A stretch of DNA of 63,658 bases, taken from CAZWDL01 sp964632995 (GTDB taxonomy: Bacteria > Bacteroidota > Bacteroidia > Chitinophagales > Saprospiraceae). The stretch spans positions 1 through 63,658 of the forward strand of contig CAZWDL010000030.1 of NCBI GenBank assembly GCA_964632995.1, in the 5' to 3' direction. The notes under the pieces are model-generated. The model made no database searches. It was not told the DNA's origin and saw only the letters and a list, made by a program, of their open reading frames with translations. Below are positions 35,322 through 44,648 of this stretch, one piece after another; position 1 is the first letter of the stretch; each line of letters opens with the position of its first letter. A program made the translations under genes and the position numbers.

Positions 35322-37319
35322 TCAGGGTGTCTTGGGCAGTTCCTCATCGGCCGAACGGGCTTCAGGAACATCCGGCACGCCGTTTTGTTGTGCTTTATCT
35401 TCACCCTGGGGCCGCGAGCCGATCAATCGCTCTACATCGGACTTCAACAGCACCTCGTTTTCCAGCAGGGCTTTGGCCAGTTTCTCCAGTTCATCGCGTT
35501 TTTCGAGAAGCAGTTTTTTTGCTCTTTCGTATTGAGAGAGGACCAGCTGGCGCACTTCATCATCGATCATCGATGCGGTCTCTTCGGAGTAAGGTCGCTG
35601 GAACTGCTCGCTGGACATACCGTAGAAGGAGACTTGTCCGACATTGTCGTTCATCCCGAAGACTGTAACCATACTGTAAGCCATTTTAGTGACCTGGTCC
35701 AGATCGTTCTGAGCTCCTGTTGAAATCTTGCCAAAGACGATAGTCTCAGCCGCGCGTCCGCCGAAAGTCATACACATGCGGTCGAGCAGCTGCTCGGTGC
35801 GGGTGATGTACTCCTCCTTAGGCAGATACTGAGCGTAGCCCAGTGTGCCGATGCCCCGGGGGACGATGGTAACTTTAACCAGCGGAGAGGCATGTTCCAG
35901 ATACCAGCCGCAAATGGCGTGACCGGCTTCGTGGTAGGCGATGATTTCCTTTTCGCTGGGCGAAATAAGTTTGTTTTTCTTTTCCAGCCCTCCGATGACG
36001 CGATCGAGTGCGTAATTGAAATCAACCATATCGACCGCCTTCTTATTGCGACGGGCGGCGACGAGGGCTGCTTCGTTGCAGATATTGGCAATGTCGGCGC
36101 CGGCAAATCCGGGAGTCATTTCGGAGAGCACCGTCGGATTGACTTCCGCCGATGTTTTAATTGTTTTCAGGTGAACCTTAAATATGGCTTCCCTGCCTTT
36201 GAGGTCGGGCCGGTCTATACCGATTTGCCGGTCAAAGCGGCCGGGCCGCAGCAGAGCGGTATCCAGCACATCCGGCCGGTTAGTGGCGGCCATCAGGATG
36301 ACGCCCTTGTCCGTGCTGAAGCCATCCATTTCCACAAGCAGCTGGTTGAGTGTATTCTCACGCTCGTCGTTGCCGCCCTGTATACTGTTGCGTCCGCGGG
36401 CGCGTCCGATGGCGTCAATCTCATCGATAAAGACAATGCAAGGAGCTTTTTCACGTGCCTGTTTAAACAGGTCGCGGACGCGGGAAGCGCCTACTCCGAC
36501 AAACATCTCGACAAAATCGGAGCCCGAAATCGAGAAGAAGGGCACTCCGGCTTCACCAGCCACCGCTTTGGCCAGCAGTGTTTTTCCGGTGCCGGGAGGG
36601 CCGACCAGCAGTACGCCTTTCGGAATTTTTCCGCCGAGGGCCGTATACTTCTTCGGATTTTTAAGGAAGTCGACAACTTCCATTACCTCCTCTTTGGCTT
36701 CATCCAGGCCGGCGACATCTTCGAAGGTGACATTAACCTTCGCATTGTTGTCGAACAGCGTAGCCTTAGATTTACCGATATTGAATATCTGTGCTCCGGG
36801 GCCGCCGGCGCCACCGCTCACGCGACGCATGATGAAAATCCAGATGGCGATGACGATGACCAGCGGAAGAACCCAGCTTAAAATCGGCGTCAACCAATTC
36901 TGTTTTGTTTTAAACTCCGGATAAATCCATTCCTTGCGGTCAAAGTCAGCCTCCCGCTGCACATTCTCCAGAAAATCAGTGAAAGAATCTACCGAACCGA
37001 TCTCCATCCAATAGTGATAGCGGTTGCCGCCGAAACTGCTCTCGGAAGCGTCGCTGTACTTGGGATCACTGATGGCTTCCTCCGTGAGATAAATGTGGGC
37101 ATATTTCTCATTGATGACTTCCAGACTCTCAATGTCCTGCTCGATGAGCATCTGTTCGAGCCGGTTCATCGAGATCTGCTCCTTATCGGCCTCTGCGACC
37201 GAAAAGAAGTTGATCGCCAGAAGCAGCAACGCGATAATCCCGTAAATCCAAAACGAGTTGAATTTGGAACCGTTGCCCTCAGGCTTATTATTGTTGTTAT
37301 TATTTCTGTTGTTTTCCAT
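35322..37319 (-). CDS. ftsH: ATP-dependent zinc metalloprotease FtsH
   Basis: FtsH is a membrane-bound AAA+ protease that degrades misfolded membrane proteins and some regulators. The 665-residue protein has an Asn-rich N-terminus, membrane helices at about 22-40 and 135-157 around a periplasmic domain, Walker A GPPGTGKT near 240, the VFIDEIDAIGR Walker B, the second region of homology (TNRPDVLDTALLRPGRFDR) and the zinc motif HEAGH near 462. The C-terminal tail is Glu/Ala-rich. It lies downstream of rsfS on the same strand, a standard Bacteroidota pairing. Confidence 0.98.
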   Translation of the reverse strand: MENNRNNNNNNKPEGNGSKFNSFWIYGIIALLLLAINFFSVAEADKEQISMNRLEQMLIEQDIESLEVINEKYAHIYLTEEAISDPKYSDASESSFGGNRYHYWMEIGSVDSFTDFLENVQREADFDRKEWIYPEFKTKQNWLTPILSWVLPLVIVIAIWIFIMRRVSGGAGGPGAQIFNIGKSKATLFDNNAKVNVTFEDVAGLDEAKEEVMEVVDFLKNPKKYTALGGKIPKGVLLVGPPGTGKTLLAKAVAGEAGVPFFSISGSDFVEMFVGVGASRVRDLFKQAREKAPCIVFIDEIDAIGRARGRNSIQGGNDERENTLNQLLVEMDGFSTDKGVILMAATNRPDVLDTALLRPGRFDRQIGIDRPDLKGREAIFKVHLKTIKTSAEVNPTVLSEMTPGFAGADIANICNEAALVAARRNKKAVDMVDFNYALDRVIGGLEKKNKLISPSEKEIIAYHEAGHAICGWYLEHASPLVKVTIVPRGIGTLGYAQYLPKEEYITRTEQLLDRMCMTFGGRAAETIVFGKISTGAQNDLDQVTKMAYSMVTVFGMNDNVGQVSFYGMSSEQFQRPYSEETASMIDDEVRQLVLSQYERAKKLLLEKRDELEKLAKALLENEVLLKSDVERLIGSRPQGEDKAQQNGVPDVPEARSADEELPKTP

Positions 37320-37438
37320 TAAAACCTCTTTTACTGCGCTTTTCTGAAAAGCTTAATCCTGCCATTCGGTGTAATTATCCTTAAGAACGAACAGATCGTC
37401 ATTTCGTTGCCAAAATTCGACCAAATGGAAAGAAGAGC

Positions 37439-37825
37439 CTATAAAGTTTCGTATTCAGTAAAGGTAGCGTCTCCCCATAGATCCTCGAGTTCATAAAATT
37501 CCCGGGTTTCCCGGTAAAAAACGTGGACTACGGTGGTGAAGTAATCTATACATACCCAAAGGGCATTACGCGTGCCTTCCATGTGGGAGGGGAGAACATC
37601 GGCTTCGTCTTTAAGGCGCTTGTGGATATTGTCTGCGATGGCCTTCACCTGTGTATTGGAATCTCCTTCGCAGATGATGAAATACTCAGCGGGTGCTTCT
37701 TCCAATCCTCTCAAATCCAGCTTCACGATATTCTTTCCCTTAATGTCCTGAATACTTTCAATGATTAAATCATTCAATTCTTCTGTAGTGAAACTGGATT
37801 GCTTAACATTAGCTTGTGAATTCAA
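37439..37825 (-). CDS. rsfS: Ribosomal silencing factor RsfS
   Basis: RsfS binds ribosomal protein uL14 and blocks subunit joining when nutrients run low. The 128-residue protein has the family core: IVKLDLRGLEEAPAEYFIICEGDSNTQVKAIAD, then WVCIDYFTTVVHVFYRETREFYELEDLWGDA. It is upstream of ftsH on the same strand (about 120 bases) and divergent from birA with starts about 70 bases apart; both facts fit the phylum's usual birA/rsfS-ftsH arrangement. Confidence 0.95.
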   Translation of the reverse strand: MNSQANVKQSSFTTEELNDLIIESIQDIKGKNIVKLDLRGLEEAPAEYFIICEGDSNTQVKAIADNIHKRLKDEADVLPSHMEGTRNALWVCIDYFTTVVHVFYRETREFYELEDLWGDATFTEYETL

Positions 37826-37892
37826 ACTCAGATTTTATTAATTTTGTTTAGTTACTTAATAGTGATAATTAAAAGTACTAAAATATTTGCTA

Positions 37893-38654
37893 TTGCCTAA
37901 CAAAAACACTCTTTTTGTAGGAAAGGTTGTCCTGCACTTCCCTATATTGGATTCTACTAATCAATATGCGTTGGAATTACTTGCAAAAAGCAGGCCAAGC
38001 GAAGGAACTGTCATTTCTACCGCTGAACAGACCGCCGGAAGAGGACAAATTGGCAGGACCTGGGTGAGCGAGCCACATAAAAACATTGCGGTCAGTATTA
38101 TTTTTTATCCTTCCTTTCTGGCTGTTCCCGATCAGTTCTTACTCAATCAGGCGATGTCGCTCGGCGTCGCTGATTTTCTTTCAAAGTACCTGGACGGGAG
38201 GGTGAAAATCAAGTGGCCTAACGACATATACGCCGGATCCCGAAAACTGGCCGGCATCTTAATTCAAAATACCATCTCGGGCTCCCGTATGAGGTCGAGC
38301 GTAGTCGGTATAGGCATTAATGTTAACCAGAATCGTTTTCCCGCCGATTTACCCAATCCCACTTCGGTTTTTCTGGAAACGGGAAAGGAATACGAGCCGG
38401 GCCCCATGCTCGAGGAGATGTATGCACACCTGGAAAAGAGATATCTGCAGTTGCGGAGTGGAAATACAGCGTATCTTCGCGCCGACTATCGGTCCCGGCT
38501 ATACCGCTTGGGTGAAAACACCCGCTTTCATCGCCGGGAAGGGGACGTGTTTGAGGGGAGTATCCAGGGAGTTGATGAGCGGGGCAGGCTGATGGTCAAA
38601 AGAACAGAAGCTCAGATAGAGTCCTTTGAACTTCAGGCGCTCAGTTACCGCTGA
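37893..38654 (+). CDS. birA: Biotin-[acetyl-CoA-carboxylase] ligase
   Basis: BirA attaches biotin to the carrier domain of acetyl-CoA carboxylase through biotinyl-AMP. The protein of about 253 residues shows FPILDSTNQYALEL, the adenylate-loop motif TAGRGQIGRTWVSE, KWPNDIYAGSRKLAGIL with the key Lys, and GIGINVNQN. It lacks the N-terminal DNA-binding domain of E. coli BirA, so it is a group I ligase with no repressor role. The start is uncertain: TTG 37893 gives MPNKNTLFVG, which fits relatives; TTG 37887 adds two residues; no ATG is near. Confidence 0.94.
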   Translation: MPNKNTLFVGKVVLHFPILDSTNQYALELLAKSRPSEGTVISTAEQTAGRGQIGRTWVSEPHKNIAVSIIFYPSFLAVPDQFLLNQAMSLGVADFLSKYLDGRVKIKWPNDIYAGSRKLAGILIQNTISGSRMRSSVVGIGINVNQNRFPADLPNPTSVFLETGKEYEPGPMLEEMYAHLEKRYLQLRSGNTAYLRADYRSRLYRLGENTRFHRREGDVFEGSIQGVDERGRLMVKRTEAQIESFELQALSYR

Positions 38655-38887
38655 GAGGAAGATGGAGCGGATCTCGATTTTCACGGAGCGTGGGAGCGGC
38701 TATACCACCAGGTTATTGTTATAAAATTACTTTGTTGCTCTGTGCCAATAGTAAATGCCGGTAATGCTGGTCTCTATTGGCGCCGGGCGGCCTTGCTCAC
38801 TCCCGAAGTAGCCCGCCACCAAAATGGGCCCTGGAAAACTTAAATTAAATGTGTCCGGGTACTTACTAATAAATGACATATTACCCT

Positions 38888-40159
38888 ATGAAAGTACATC
38901 TTTTAACTGTTGGTGACGAAATCCTCATCGGGCAGATCGTCGATACCAATTCTGCCTGGATGGCCCGGCAGCTGAACCTTCAGGGAGCCGAGGTTATGCG
39001 GATTCACTCCGTGGGGGATGACCTTGCCGATATTTGCGAGGCGCTCGATTCGGCCCTTAAAGAGGCCGATGTAGTACTCATGACCGGAGGGCTGGGACCT
39101 ACCAAGGACGACGTGACCAAGCGGGCGCTTGCGGAATTTTTCGATGACGAGTTGGTATTCCACCCGCCTACCTACGAGCGTATTCAGGGCTTTTTTAAAA
39201 AGCTGAACCGCGATACTACGGAGGCGCACCGGCAGCAGGCCTATATGCCTGCCGGAGCCGAACTGTTGCACAATAAAATGGGAACGGCTCCCGGTATGTG
39301 GATGGAAAAAGATAACTCGGTGCTTGTCTCTATGCCCGGTATTCCTTACGAGATGAAGTACCTGATGGAGCACGAAGTGATTCCGAGGCTGAAGGCCCGG
39401 TTTCCCGGCCGGCCTATCGCTCACCGTACGCTGCTTACGGCCGGAGAAGGCGAATCGCGCATTGCCGAACGGCTGGCCGGGTTCGAAGCACGGCTGCCTT
39501 CTTACATGAAGCTGGCTTATTTGCCCAATCTGGGGCAGGTTCGATTGCGCCTCACCGCACGCGGAGGAGAGAATGCGCAGATCCAGAAGGAGCTGGATCA
39601 AAAGGCCCGGGAGCTCTCAGCGGAGTTGGATAGCCTCGTTTTCGGGTACGAGCGAGAGTCCCTGGAGGAGGTGGTCGGGCGTATGTTGCAGCAAAGGGGA
39701 TTAACGATTGGCGCCGCAGAAAGTTGTACGGGAGGTTTCCTGGCACACCGCATTACGTCCGTACCGGGGTCTTCCGATTATTTTGAGGGGGCAATAGTAG
39801 CCTATTGCAACCGGTTAAAAAAGGAATTGCTGGGAGTTCGCCCGCAAACACTCGAACAGCACGGTGCGGTTAGTGAGCAAGCCGTGCGTGAAATGGCGGA
39901 AGGCGCGCGAGCTGCACTCGGCGTCGATCTGGCGATCAGCGTTTCCGGTATCGCCGGACCGGGAGGCGGAACGCCGGAAAAACCGGTGGGCACGATCTGG
40001 ATGGCGCTGGCTGACAAAAATCGCGTTGAAGCCAGACGGGTATACGCCGGCAAGGACCGGCTCAAGAATATCCAGTACACCTCCGTTCAGGGCCTTAATT
40101 TTATTCGGGGCTTTTTGCTGCAACATTACCAAATGGCAGAGGTTAAAGATAAAGGGTAA
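38888..40159 (+). CDS. cinA: CinA-like protein (nicotinamide-nucleotide amidase)
   Basis: A 423-residue two-domain protein. The N-terminal domain (about 1-170) is MoCF-binding-like: LLTVGDEILIGQIVDTNSAWMA, MTGGLGPTKDDVTK. The C-terminal domain (about 260-420) is the PncC amidase: GAAESCTGGFLAHRITSVPGSS with the catalytic Ser/Lys region, and SVSGIAGPGGGTPEKPVGTIW. PncC deamidates nicotinamide mononucleotide, recycling NAD breakdown products. I start at ATG 38888 (MKVHLLTVGDE); an in-frame ATG at 38873 would add five residues. It is transcribed alone after a gap of about 230 bases that holds nothing I recognise. Confidence 0.95.
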   Translation: MKVHLLTVGDEILIGQIVDTNSAWMARQLNLQGAEVMRIHSVGDDLADICEALDSALKEADVVLMTGGLGPTKDDVTKRALAEFFDDELVFHPPTYERIQGFFKKLNRDTTEAHRQQAYMPAGAELLHNKMGTAPGMWMEKDNSVLVSMPGIPYEMKYLMEHEVIPRLKARFPGRPIAHRTLLTAGEGESRIAERLAGFEARLPSYMKLAYLPNLGQVRLRLTARGGENAQIQKELDQKARELSAELDSLVFGYERESLEEVVGRMLQQRGLTIGAAESCTGGFLAHRITSVPGSSDYFEGAIVAYCNRLKKELLGVRPQTLEQHGAVSEQAVREMAEGARAALGVDLAISVSGIAGPGGGTPEKPVGTIWMALADKNRVEARRVYAGKDRLKNIQYTSVQGLNFIRGFLLQHYQMAEVKDKG

Positions 40160-40172
40160 GGGCCCTGTCGGC

Positions 40173-40203
40173 TTGTATACCCTTTATAATTAGTTTAATT
40201 TTG
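40173..40203 (+). promoter_or_regulatory. Bacteroidota-type promoter of the E2 gene
   Basis: TTG at 40173-40175, a 20-base spacer and TAATTTTG at 40196-40203 match the consensus exactly. It starts 14 bases after the cinA stop. The predicted leader is about 110 bases and contains the hairpin at 40213-40254. Confidence 0.75.
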
Positions 40204-40212
40204 CACACTAGC

Positions 40213-40254
40213 GCGCTGTACCAGAAGCTCTCGAAAGAACTTCTGGAGCAGCGC
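40213..40254 (+). promoter_or_regulatory. Strong hairpin in the 5' leader of the E2 gene
   Basis: GCGCTG/CAGCGC form an outer 6-bp helix, a 2-base internal loop follows, CCAGAAG/CTTCTGG form a 7-bp helix, then a mismatch, TCT/AGA and a CGAA tetraloop. No T-run follows, so it is not a simple terminator. It begins about ten bases after the -7 element, so it would lie at the very 5' end of the mRNA, where it could protect the transcript or bind a regulator. The function is inferred only. Confidence 0.65.
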
Positions 40255-40318
40255 ATTACCTTCACCAGCTTCTCGGAAGCAACCAAATACTAACCAAACG
40301 ACCGCAAAGTAATAGATT

Positions 40319-41704
40319 ATGGCTCAAGTTGAACTGATAATGCCTAAAATGGGGGAGAGCATCATGGAGGCGACCATCCTCAAGTGGGTTAAACAAGTAG
40401 GGGACGAAGTAGAAGAGGACGAAACGATTTTGGAAATCGCCACCGATAAAGTGGATTCGGAAGTACCCTCCCCGGTGAGTGGCACCATCGCTGAAATTCT
40501 TTATAAAGAAGACGAGACCGTAGAAATCGGCAAGCCCATTGCCATCATCAGTACGGGCGAAGAGGCGGAAAGCGCTGCGCCTACCCCCAGTGCAGCCGAT
40601 CAAACCACCGAAAACGGGCAAGAAGGGCCTTCCCGCGAACAGCCCGTGCGCAAAGAACCGGAACCCGAACCGGCAATGGCGGAAGCAGAAACCGAGTCGG
40701 CGGTTAATAAAATCAGTCCCGCCGGCGAAGGCAACCGCTTTTACTCTCCCCTGGTGCGAAATATCGCGGAGAAGGAGAATGTCAGTATGGAGGAATTGGA
40801 GCAAATTGAAGGCACAGGATTGCACGGGCGGGTCACCAAAAAAGATATGATGGCGTACCTGGAATCTCGCAAAACGCCTCCGCAGCCGGTTGCAGAACCA
40901 CAGCCCGAAAAAGAAAGACCGGCCGAACCCACCCGGCAACCCGAGCCGAAACCTCAAGCTCAGCGTAGTGAAAGCGGAGCTGTCAGCCGGGAAGGCAACG
41001 TAGAGATTATCGAAATGGACCGCATGCGCAAACTGATCGCCGATCACATGGTGCGTTCCAAGCAAACCTCTCCGCACGTTACTTCCTTCGTAGAAGCCGA
41101 CGTGACCGAGCTCGTCCAATGGCGTAACCGAAATAAAAAAACTTTCCAGGAACGCTATGGCGAAAAGATCACTTTCACCCCGCTCTTCCTGGAAGCCGTC
41201 ACCAAGGCGATCCGGGATTTCCCGCGCATCAATATTTCGGTAGACGGGGACAAGATCATATTAAAAAAAGACGTTAATGTCGGCATGGCGGTCGCGCTGC
41301 CGAGCGGTAACCTGATCGTACCGGTCGTAAAAAATGCCGACCAGCTCAATCTGCTGGGGTTAACCAAGCGTGTAAATGAACTGGTGGCCCAGGCGCGCGA
41401 AAACCGCCTGCAAGCCGACGATATTCAGGGCGGCACCTTTACCATGACCAACGTCGGCACCTTCGGCAATGTAATGGGTACACCGATTATAAATCAACCG
41501 CAGGTCGCTATTCTGGCTACCGGGGCTATCCGGAAAAAACCAGCCGTGGTCGAAACGGAGTACGGTGATCTGATTGCCGTACGACAGATGATGTTCCTGT
41601 CGCTGTCTTACGACCACCGTGTGGTCGATGGCTATCTGGGCGGTTCATTCCTGCGCCGGGTAGCGGATTACCTGGAGGATTTCGATCCGGACCGAAAAAT
41701 TTAA
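40319..41704 (+). CDS. 2-oxoacid dehydrogenase complex E2 component (dihydrolipoamide acyltransferase)
   Basis: E2 transfers acyl groups from its lipoyl arm to coenzyme A in a pyruvate, 2-oxoglutarate or branched-chain dehydrogenase complex. The 461-residue protein has one lipoyl domain (Lys44 in EIATDKVDSEVP), a Pro/Glu-rich linker, a peripheral-subunit-binding domain (about 140-180, YSPLVRNIAEKENVSMEELEQI), a second Pro/Gln-rich linker and the catalytic domain ending with SYDHRVVDG near residue 430. One lipoyl domain and DKVDSEVPSP favour a branched-chain or oxoglutarate type. No E1 or E3 gene is next to it. The PD40 protein follows after 11 bases. Confidence 0.93.
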   Translation: MAQVELIMPKMGESIMEATILKWVKQVGDEVEEDETILEIATDKVDSEVPSPVSGTIAEILYKEDETVEIGKPIAIISTGEEAESAAPTPSAADQTTENGQEGPSREQPVRKEPEPEPAMAEAETESAVNKISPAGEGNRFYSPLVRNIAEKENVSMEELEQIEGTGLHGRVTKKDMMAYLESRKTPPQPVAEPQPEKERPAEPTRQPEPKPQAQRSESGAVSREGNVEIIEMDRMRKLIADHMVRSKQTSPHVTSFVEADVTELVQWRNRNKKTFQERYGEKITFTPLFLEAVTKAIRDFPRINISVDGDKIILKKDVNVGMAVALPSGNLIVPVVKNADQLNLLGLTKRVNELVAQARENRLQADDIQGGTFTMTNVGTFGNVMGTPIINQPQVAILATGAIRKKPAVVETEYGDLIAVRQMMFLSLSYDHRVVDGYLGGSFLRRVADYLEDFDPDRKI

Positions 41705-41714
41705 CTGCTGTGCG

Positions 41715-43841
41715 ATGAAATACTGGTTACTGTTGTCCGGGCTATTGCTTATTTCAGGCGTATTCGCGCAAGTAGATGATGATGAGCGAAAGCGAATAGC
41801 TAAGGAACTGATCCTTAACGCCAAATATGAGGATGCCCTGGCTACCTTGCGCGTCTCGCAGGAATTGCGCTATCGCGACCGGGAGAGTCGGTTCCTCATG
41901 GGGCTTTGCCAGTATCAGCTCAACCATCTCGACAAGGCCGAGGCTCTGTTACAGGCGCTGACCAAAGGGGACAAAAACCCATTCCCCGAAATATGGCTCT
42001 ACCTGGGAAAAATCTACCATGCCCGGCATCAGTTTGCCGAAGCGGCCAGCTTTTACAAATCTTATCTTCATCGCATCGGAAGTAATCATCCCAGCCGGCG
42101 CATGGTGCAGGACGAACTTCGTCGCTGCGCCAACGGCATTCAGTTTCAGTACCGAGAAGCACGGGCTTTTGTAGAAAACCTGGGCCCTGGGGTGAATACT
42201 GAGTATGACGAGTTCGGACCGGTGCTTAGTCCTAATCATCAGCAGCGCCTGTACTTCAGTACGCGCCGGCCGGGAAACATCGGAGGCCCCCGCAACCGCT
42301 ACGGGGAAAGTGACGATCGTTTGGGGAAGTATTACAGCGATATTTATCTCGCTTCTAATCCCCGGGGCAACTGGGGCGATGTTCAGCCCATGCACCATCT
42401 GGTCAACAGCCCGCGGCACGAGGTGCTGCTCGGCTTCAACAAGGATGGATCCGCTATGTATTTCTACCAGGGCAACGACTGGTTCAACGGATCCGTTACG
42501 ATAGACTCTTTTCAACAGGGCGGTTCGCGGCGACTGAGCTCCGATCCTTTCCTGGGGCCGCTCGACCCCATCGTCGATCAAGCTGCCCCCCATTTTTACA
42601 GCACCGATGTCGTACTGTTCGCCAGCCGCCGATCAGGTGGTTACGGAGGCTACGACCTGTACCTCACGGTACGCAGTAAAGGGGTTTGGTCGGAGCCTGT
42701 CAACCTGGGCCCCGATATCAATACGCCTTACGATGAAACGACTCCTTTCCTGTCTCGTGATGGAAAAACCTTGTACTATAGCTCAAACGACAGTCGCCGC
42801 AGTATCGGCGGCTATGATGTTTTTAAATCGACCTACCTGGCCGAGGCCGGTCGCTGGCTTCCCCCGCAGCATCTTGGCCTACCCGTCAATTCCGCTGGCG
42901 ACGACACGCATTTTCGCCTGGCGTCCGATGGCTTTACCAGTTTCTTTTGTTCTTCGCGGAAAGACGGCTTTGGTCGCCGCGATTTGTATATCGCCTATTT
43001 CAATGATTTCCTGACCGAACAGGAACCGGTAAATAATTTATCGGAAACCTATTTCCATCAGTTCCGGCAAAGGGTTACTACCGCCTCGGCCGCAGCCCGG
43101 CCTTCCGCAACGGCGTCGGCTGCCGACGCACCCCGGCAGGGAGACCTCGTCATCCGGCCTATCACTTTTCGCAACCGCGAAGAGCTGTTTAATAAGGACA
43201 ACCGGCAAGTGCTCGATCAGTTGGCTGGAATGCTGAGCGAACACGCCGATTGGGAATTGGTTATAAAAGTACACGCTGAAACAGGAGCCTCCGTTTCAGA
43301 ATCGCTTTACGAAGCTATCGAAAAAGCCACTCCGGCAGCGGAATACCTGGTCAGGCAGGGCGCTTCAGCGGACCAACTGACGCTTCGCGGCAAAATGAAT
43401 CATTTTCAAACCCGGAATGTTAACCCGGAATACGCTGTGGATTTTTCCCTGTCCGGAAAAGACGCCGGTCGGGCCTCCGGTCAGTGGCAGCAACTCGAGG
43501 GGCAAACTCCGGACCCACCCTTGGTTTATCGACTGCAGATCGCTACCCTGAACAGCTCCTTTACGGGAAATTACATGAATGACTTTCCCGTCCCGGTGGT
43601 GGAAAAAAAATATGGGCAGCCACGCATTCACTACCTCTCGGGAGCTTTCGATACCTATATCGCCGCCAAAAAATGGCAAAGCGATTTAAAACAACGACTT
43701 GCACTCAGAGCCGAAATCATCCCCTATATTCACGGTGATCGTGCTTCCCTGAATACCGCTGAGGAATGGCGAAATCAGCTGCCCGACCTGAAGGCTTTTC
43801 TGGACGATCAGGCAAAGGCGGGAAAGTTTCCGGGGAATTAA
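41715..43841 (+). CDS. Secreted TPR/PD40 protein with OmpA-like and SPOR-like C-terminal parts
   Basis: A 708-residue protein with a signal peptide (about 1-19). Residues of about 25-140 form TPR-like helices (KYEDALATLRVSQEL). Residues of about 150-440 contain PD40-type repeats such as YDEFGPVLSPNHQQRLYFSTRRPG and YDETTPFLSRDGKTLYYSS. About 475-580 resembles an OmpA-like peptidoglycan-binding domain, and the last 110 residues (VYRLQIATLNSSF onward) resemble a SPOR domain. The combination suggests an outer-membrane or periplasmic envelope protein anchored to the wall, similar to proteins linked with type IX secretion in this phylum. It is probably co-transcribed with E2, 11 bases upstream. 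Confidence 0.8.
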   Translation: MKYWLLLSGLLLISGVFAQVDDDERKRIAKELILNAKYEDALATLRVSQELRYRDRESRFLMGLCQYQLNHLDKAEALLQALTKGDKNPFPEIWLYLGKIYHARHQFAEAASFYKSYLHRIGSNHPSRRMVQDELRRCANGIQFQYREARAFVENLGPGVNTEYDEFGPVLSPNHQQRLYFSTRRPGNIGGPRNRYGESDDRLGKYYSDIYLASNPRGNWGDVQPMHHLVNSPRHEVLLGFNKDGSAMYFYQGNDWFNGSVTIDSFQQGGSRRLSSDPFLGPLDPIVDQAAPHFYSTDVVLFASRRSGGYGGYDLYLTVRSKGVWSEPVNLGPDINTPYDETTPFLSRDGKTLYYSSNDSRRSIGGYDVFKSTYLAEAGRWLPPQHLGLPVNSAGDDTHFRLASDGFTSFFCSSRKDGFGRRDLYIAYFNDFLTEQEPVNNLSETYFHQFRQRVTTASAAARPSATASAADAPRQGDLVIRPITFRNREELFNKDNRQVLDQLAGMLSEHADWELVIKVHAETGASVSESLYEAIEKATPAAEYLVRQGASADQLTLRGKMNHFQTRNVNPEYAVDFSLSGKDAGRASGQWQQLEGQTPDPPLVYRLQIATLNSSFTGNYMNDFPVPVVEKKYGQPRIHYLSGAFDTYIAAKKWQSDLKQRLALRAEIIPYIHGDRASLNTAEEWRNQLPDLKAFLDDQAKAGKFPGN

Positions 43842-44051
43842 TCCTATTTTTGCCAAAAAGCGACTTAGCCGGTTCGTAGATTAATAAGTCTAAATAGCTT
43901 CGTTATCGTAAGCTCAAAGGATAGCCGGGCAGAGTTGGTCTTTTTAGACCGTTAATAATGAATTTGCTGCGCCTTGGCAGACCGGGTTGCCGGTTGAATC
44001 CGGCTTGTGGCGTAAATTCACATTCTCACATTCCTCTCAACTACAAAAAGA

Positions 44052-44606
44052 ATGAGCACAATTGATTTTTTTAGAGAAGGATTAAGGAACCTCAAAACAG
44101 TAGGTACGCTCACCAGGAGCTCCAAGTTTCTTTGCAAAAATATGGTCAGCCATGTCGATTTCTCAGAAGCTGATATGGTTGTCGAACTGGGAGCGGGAGA
44201 TGGGGTCATCACCAGGCATATCCTGAGTGAGATGAAACCCGACTCTAAGCTGCTGGCCTTTGAGGTGAATCCAAAGTTTTGCGATATTATGCGCAATATT
44301 GATGACGATCGATTGATCGTGGTCGAAGACTCTGCCGAAAACCTGGGACTGCATCTGAAAAACGCAGGGGCCGATAAAGCGGATGTCATTCTGTCTGCCA
44401 TTCCTTTTGTCGCCCTGCCCAAAGAACTTGGATTGAAAATTATCAGGGAGTGTCACCACTACCTGAAGGATAAAGGCTTGTATATCCAGGTCCATTATTC
44501 TCTGCTGGCCCGCAACCTGTATGAAACCGTATTCGGTAACGTAGATATCAACTTCGTGCCGCTCAATGTGCCGCCCGCCTTTGTGCTGGTGAGCGAAAAG
44601 CGATAA
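44052..44606 (+). CDS. SAM-dependent methyltransferase (phospholipid N-methyltransferase-like)
   Basis: A 184-residue class I methyltransferase. The SAM motif is VVELGAGDGVITRHIL near residue 42, followed by LLAFEVNPKFCDIM and DVILSAIPFVALPKE in place of motif IV. This SAIPF pattern and the length match the PmtA-like/COG3963 phospholipid methyltransferases rather than KsgA. The leader of about 200 bases before it carries a possible TATTTTTG element (43845-43852) and a small GGTCT/AGACC hairpin. It is followed after 42 bases by the sugar-dehydrogenase-like gene. Confidence 0.82.
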   Translation: MSTIDFFREGLRNLKTVGTLTRSSKFLCKNMVSHVDFSEADMVVELGAGDGVITRHILSEMKPDSKLLAFEVNPKFCDIMRNIDDDRLIVVEDSAENLGLHLKNAGADKADVILSAIPFVALPKELGLKIIRECHHYLKDKGLYIQVHYSLLARNLYETVFGNVDINFVPLNVPPAFVLVSEKR

Positions 44607-44648
44607 ACACCAGGTGCTCGACAGCTGTTGCAAGTCCAAAAGGAATTT

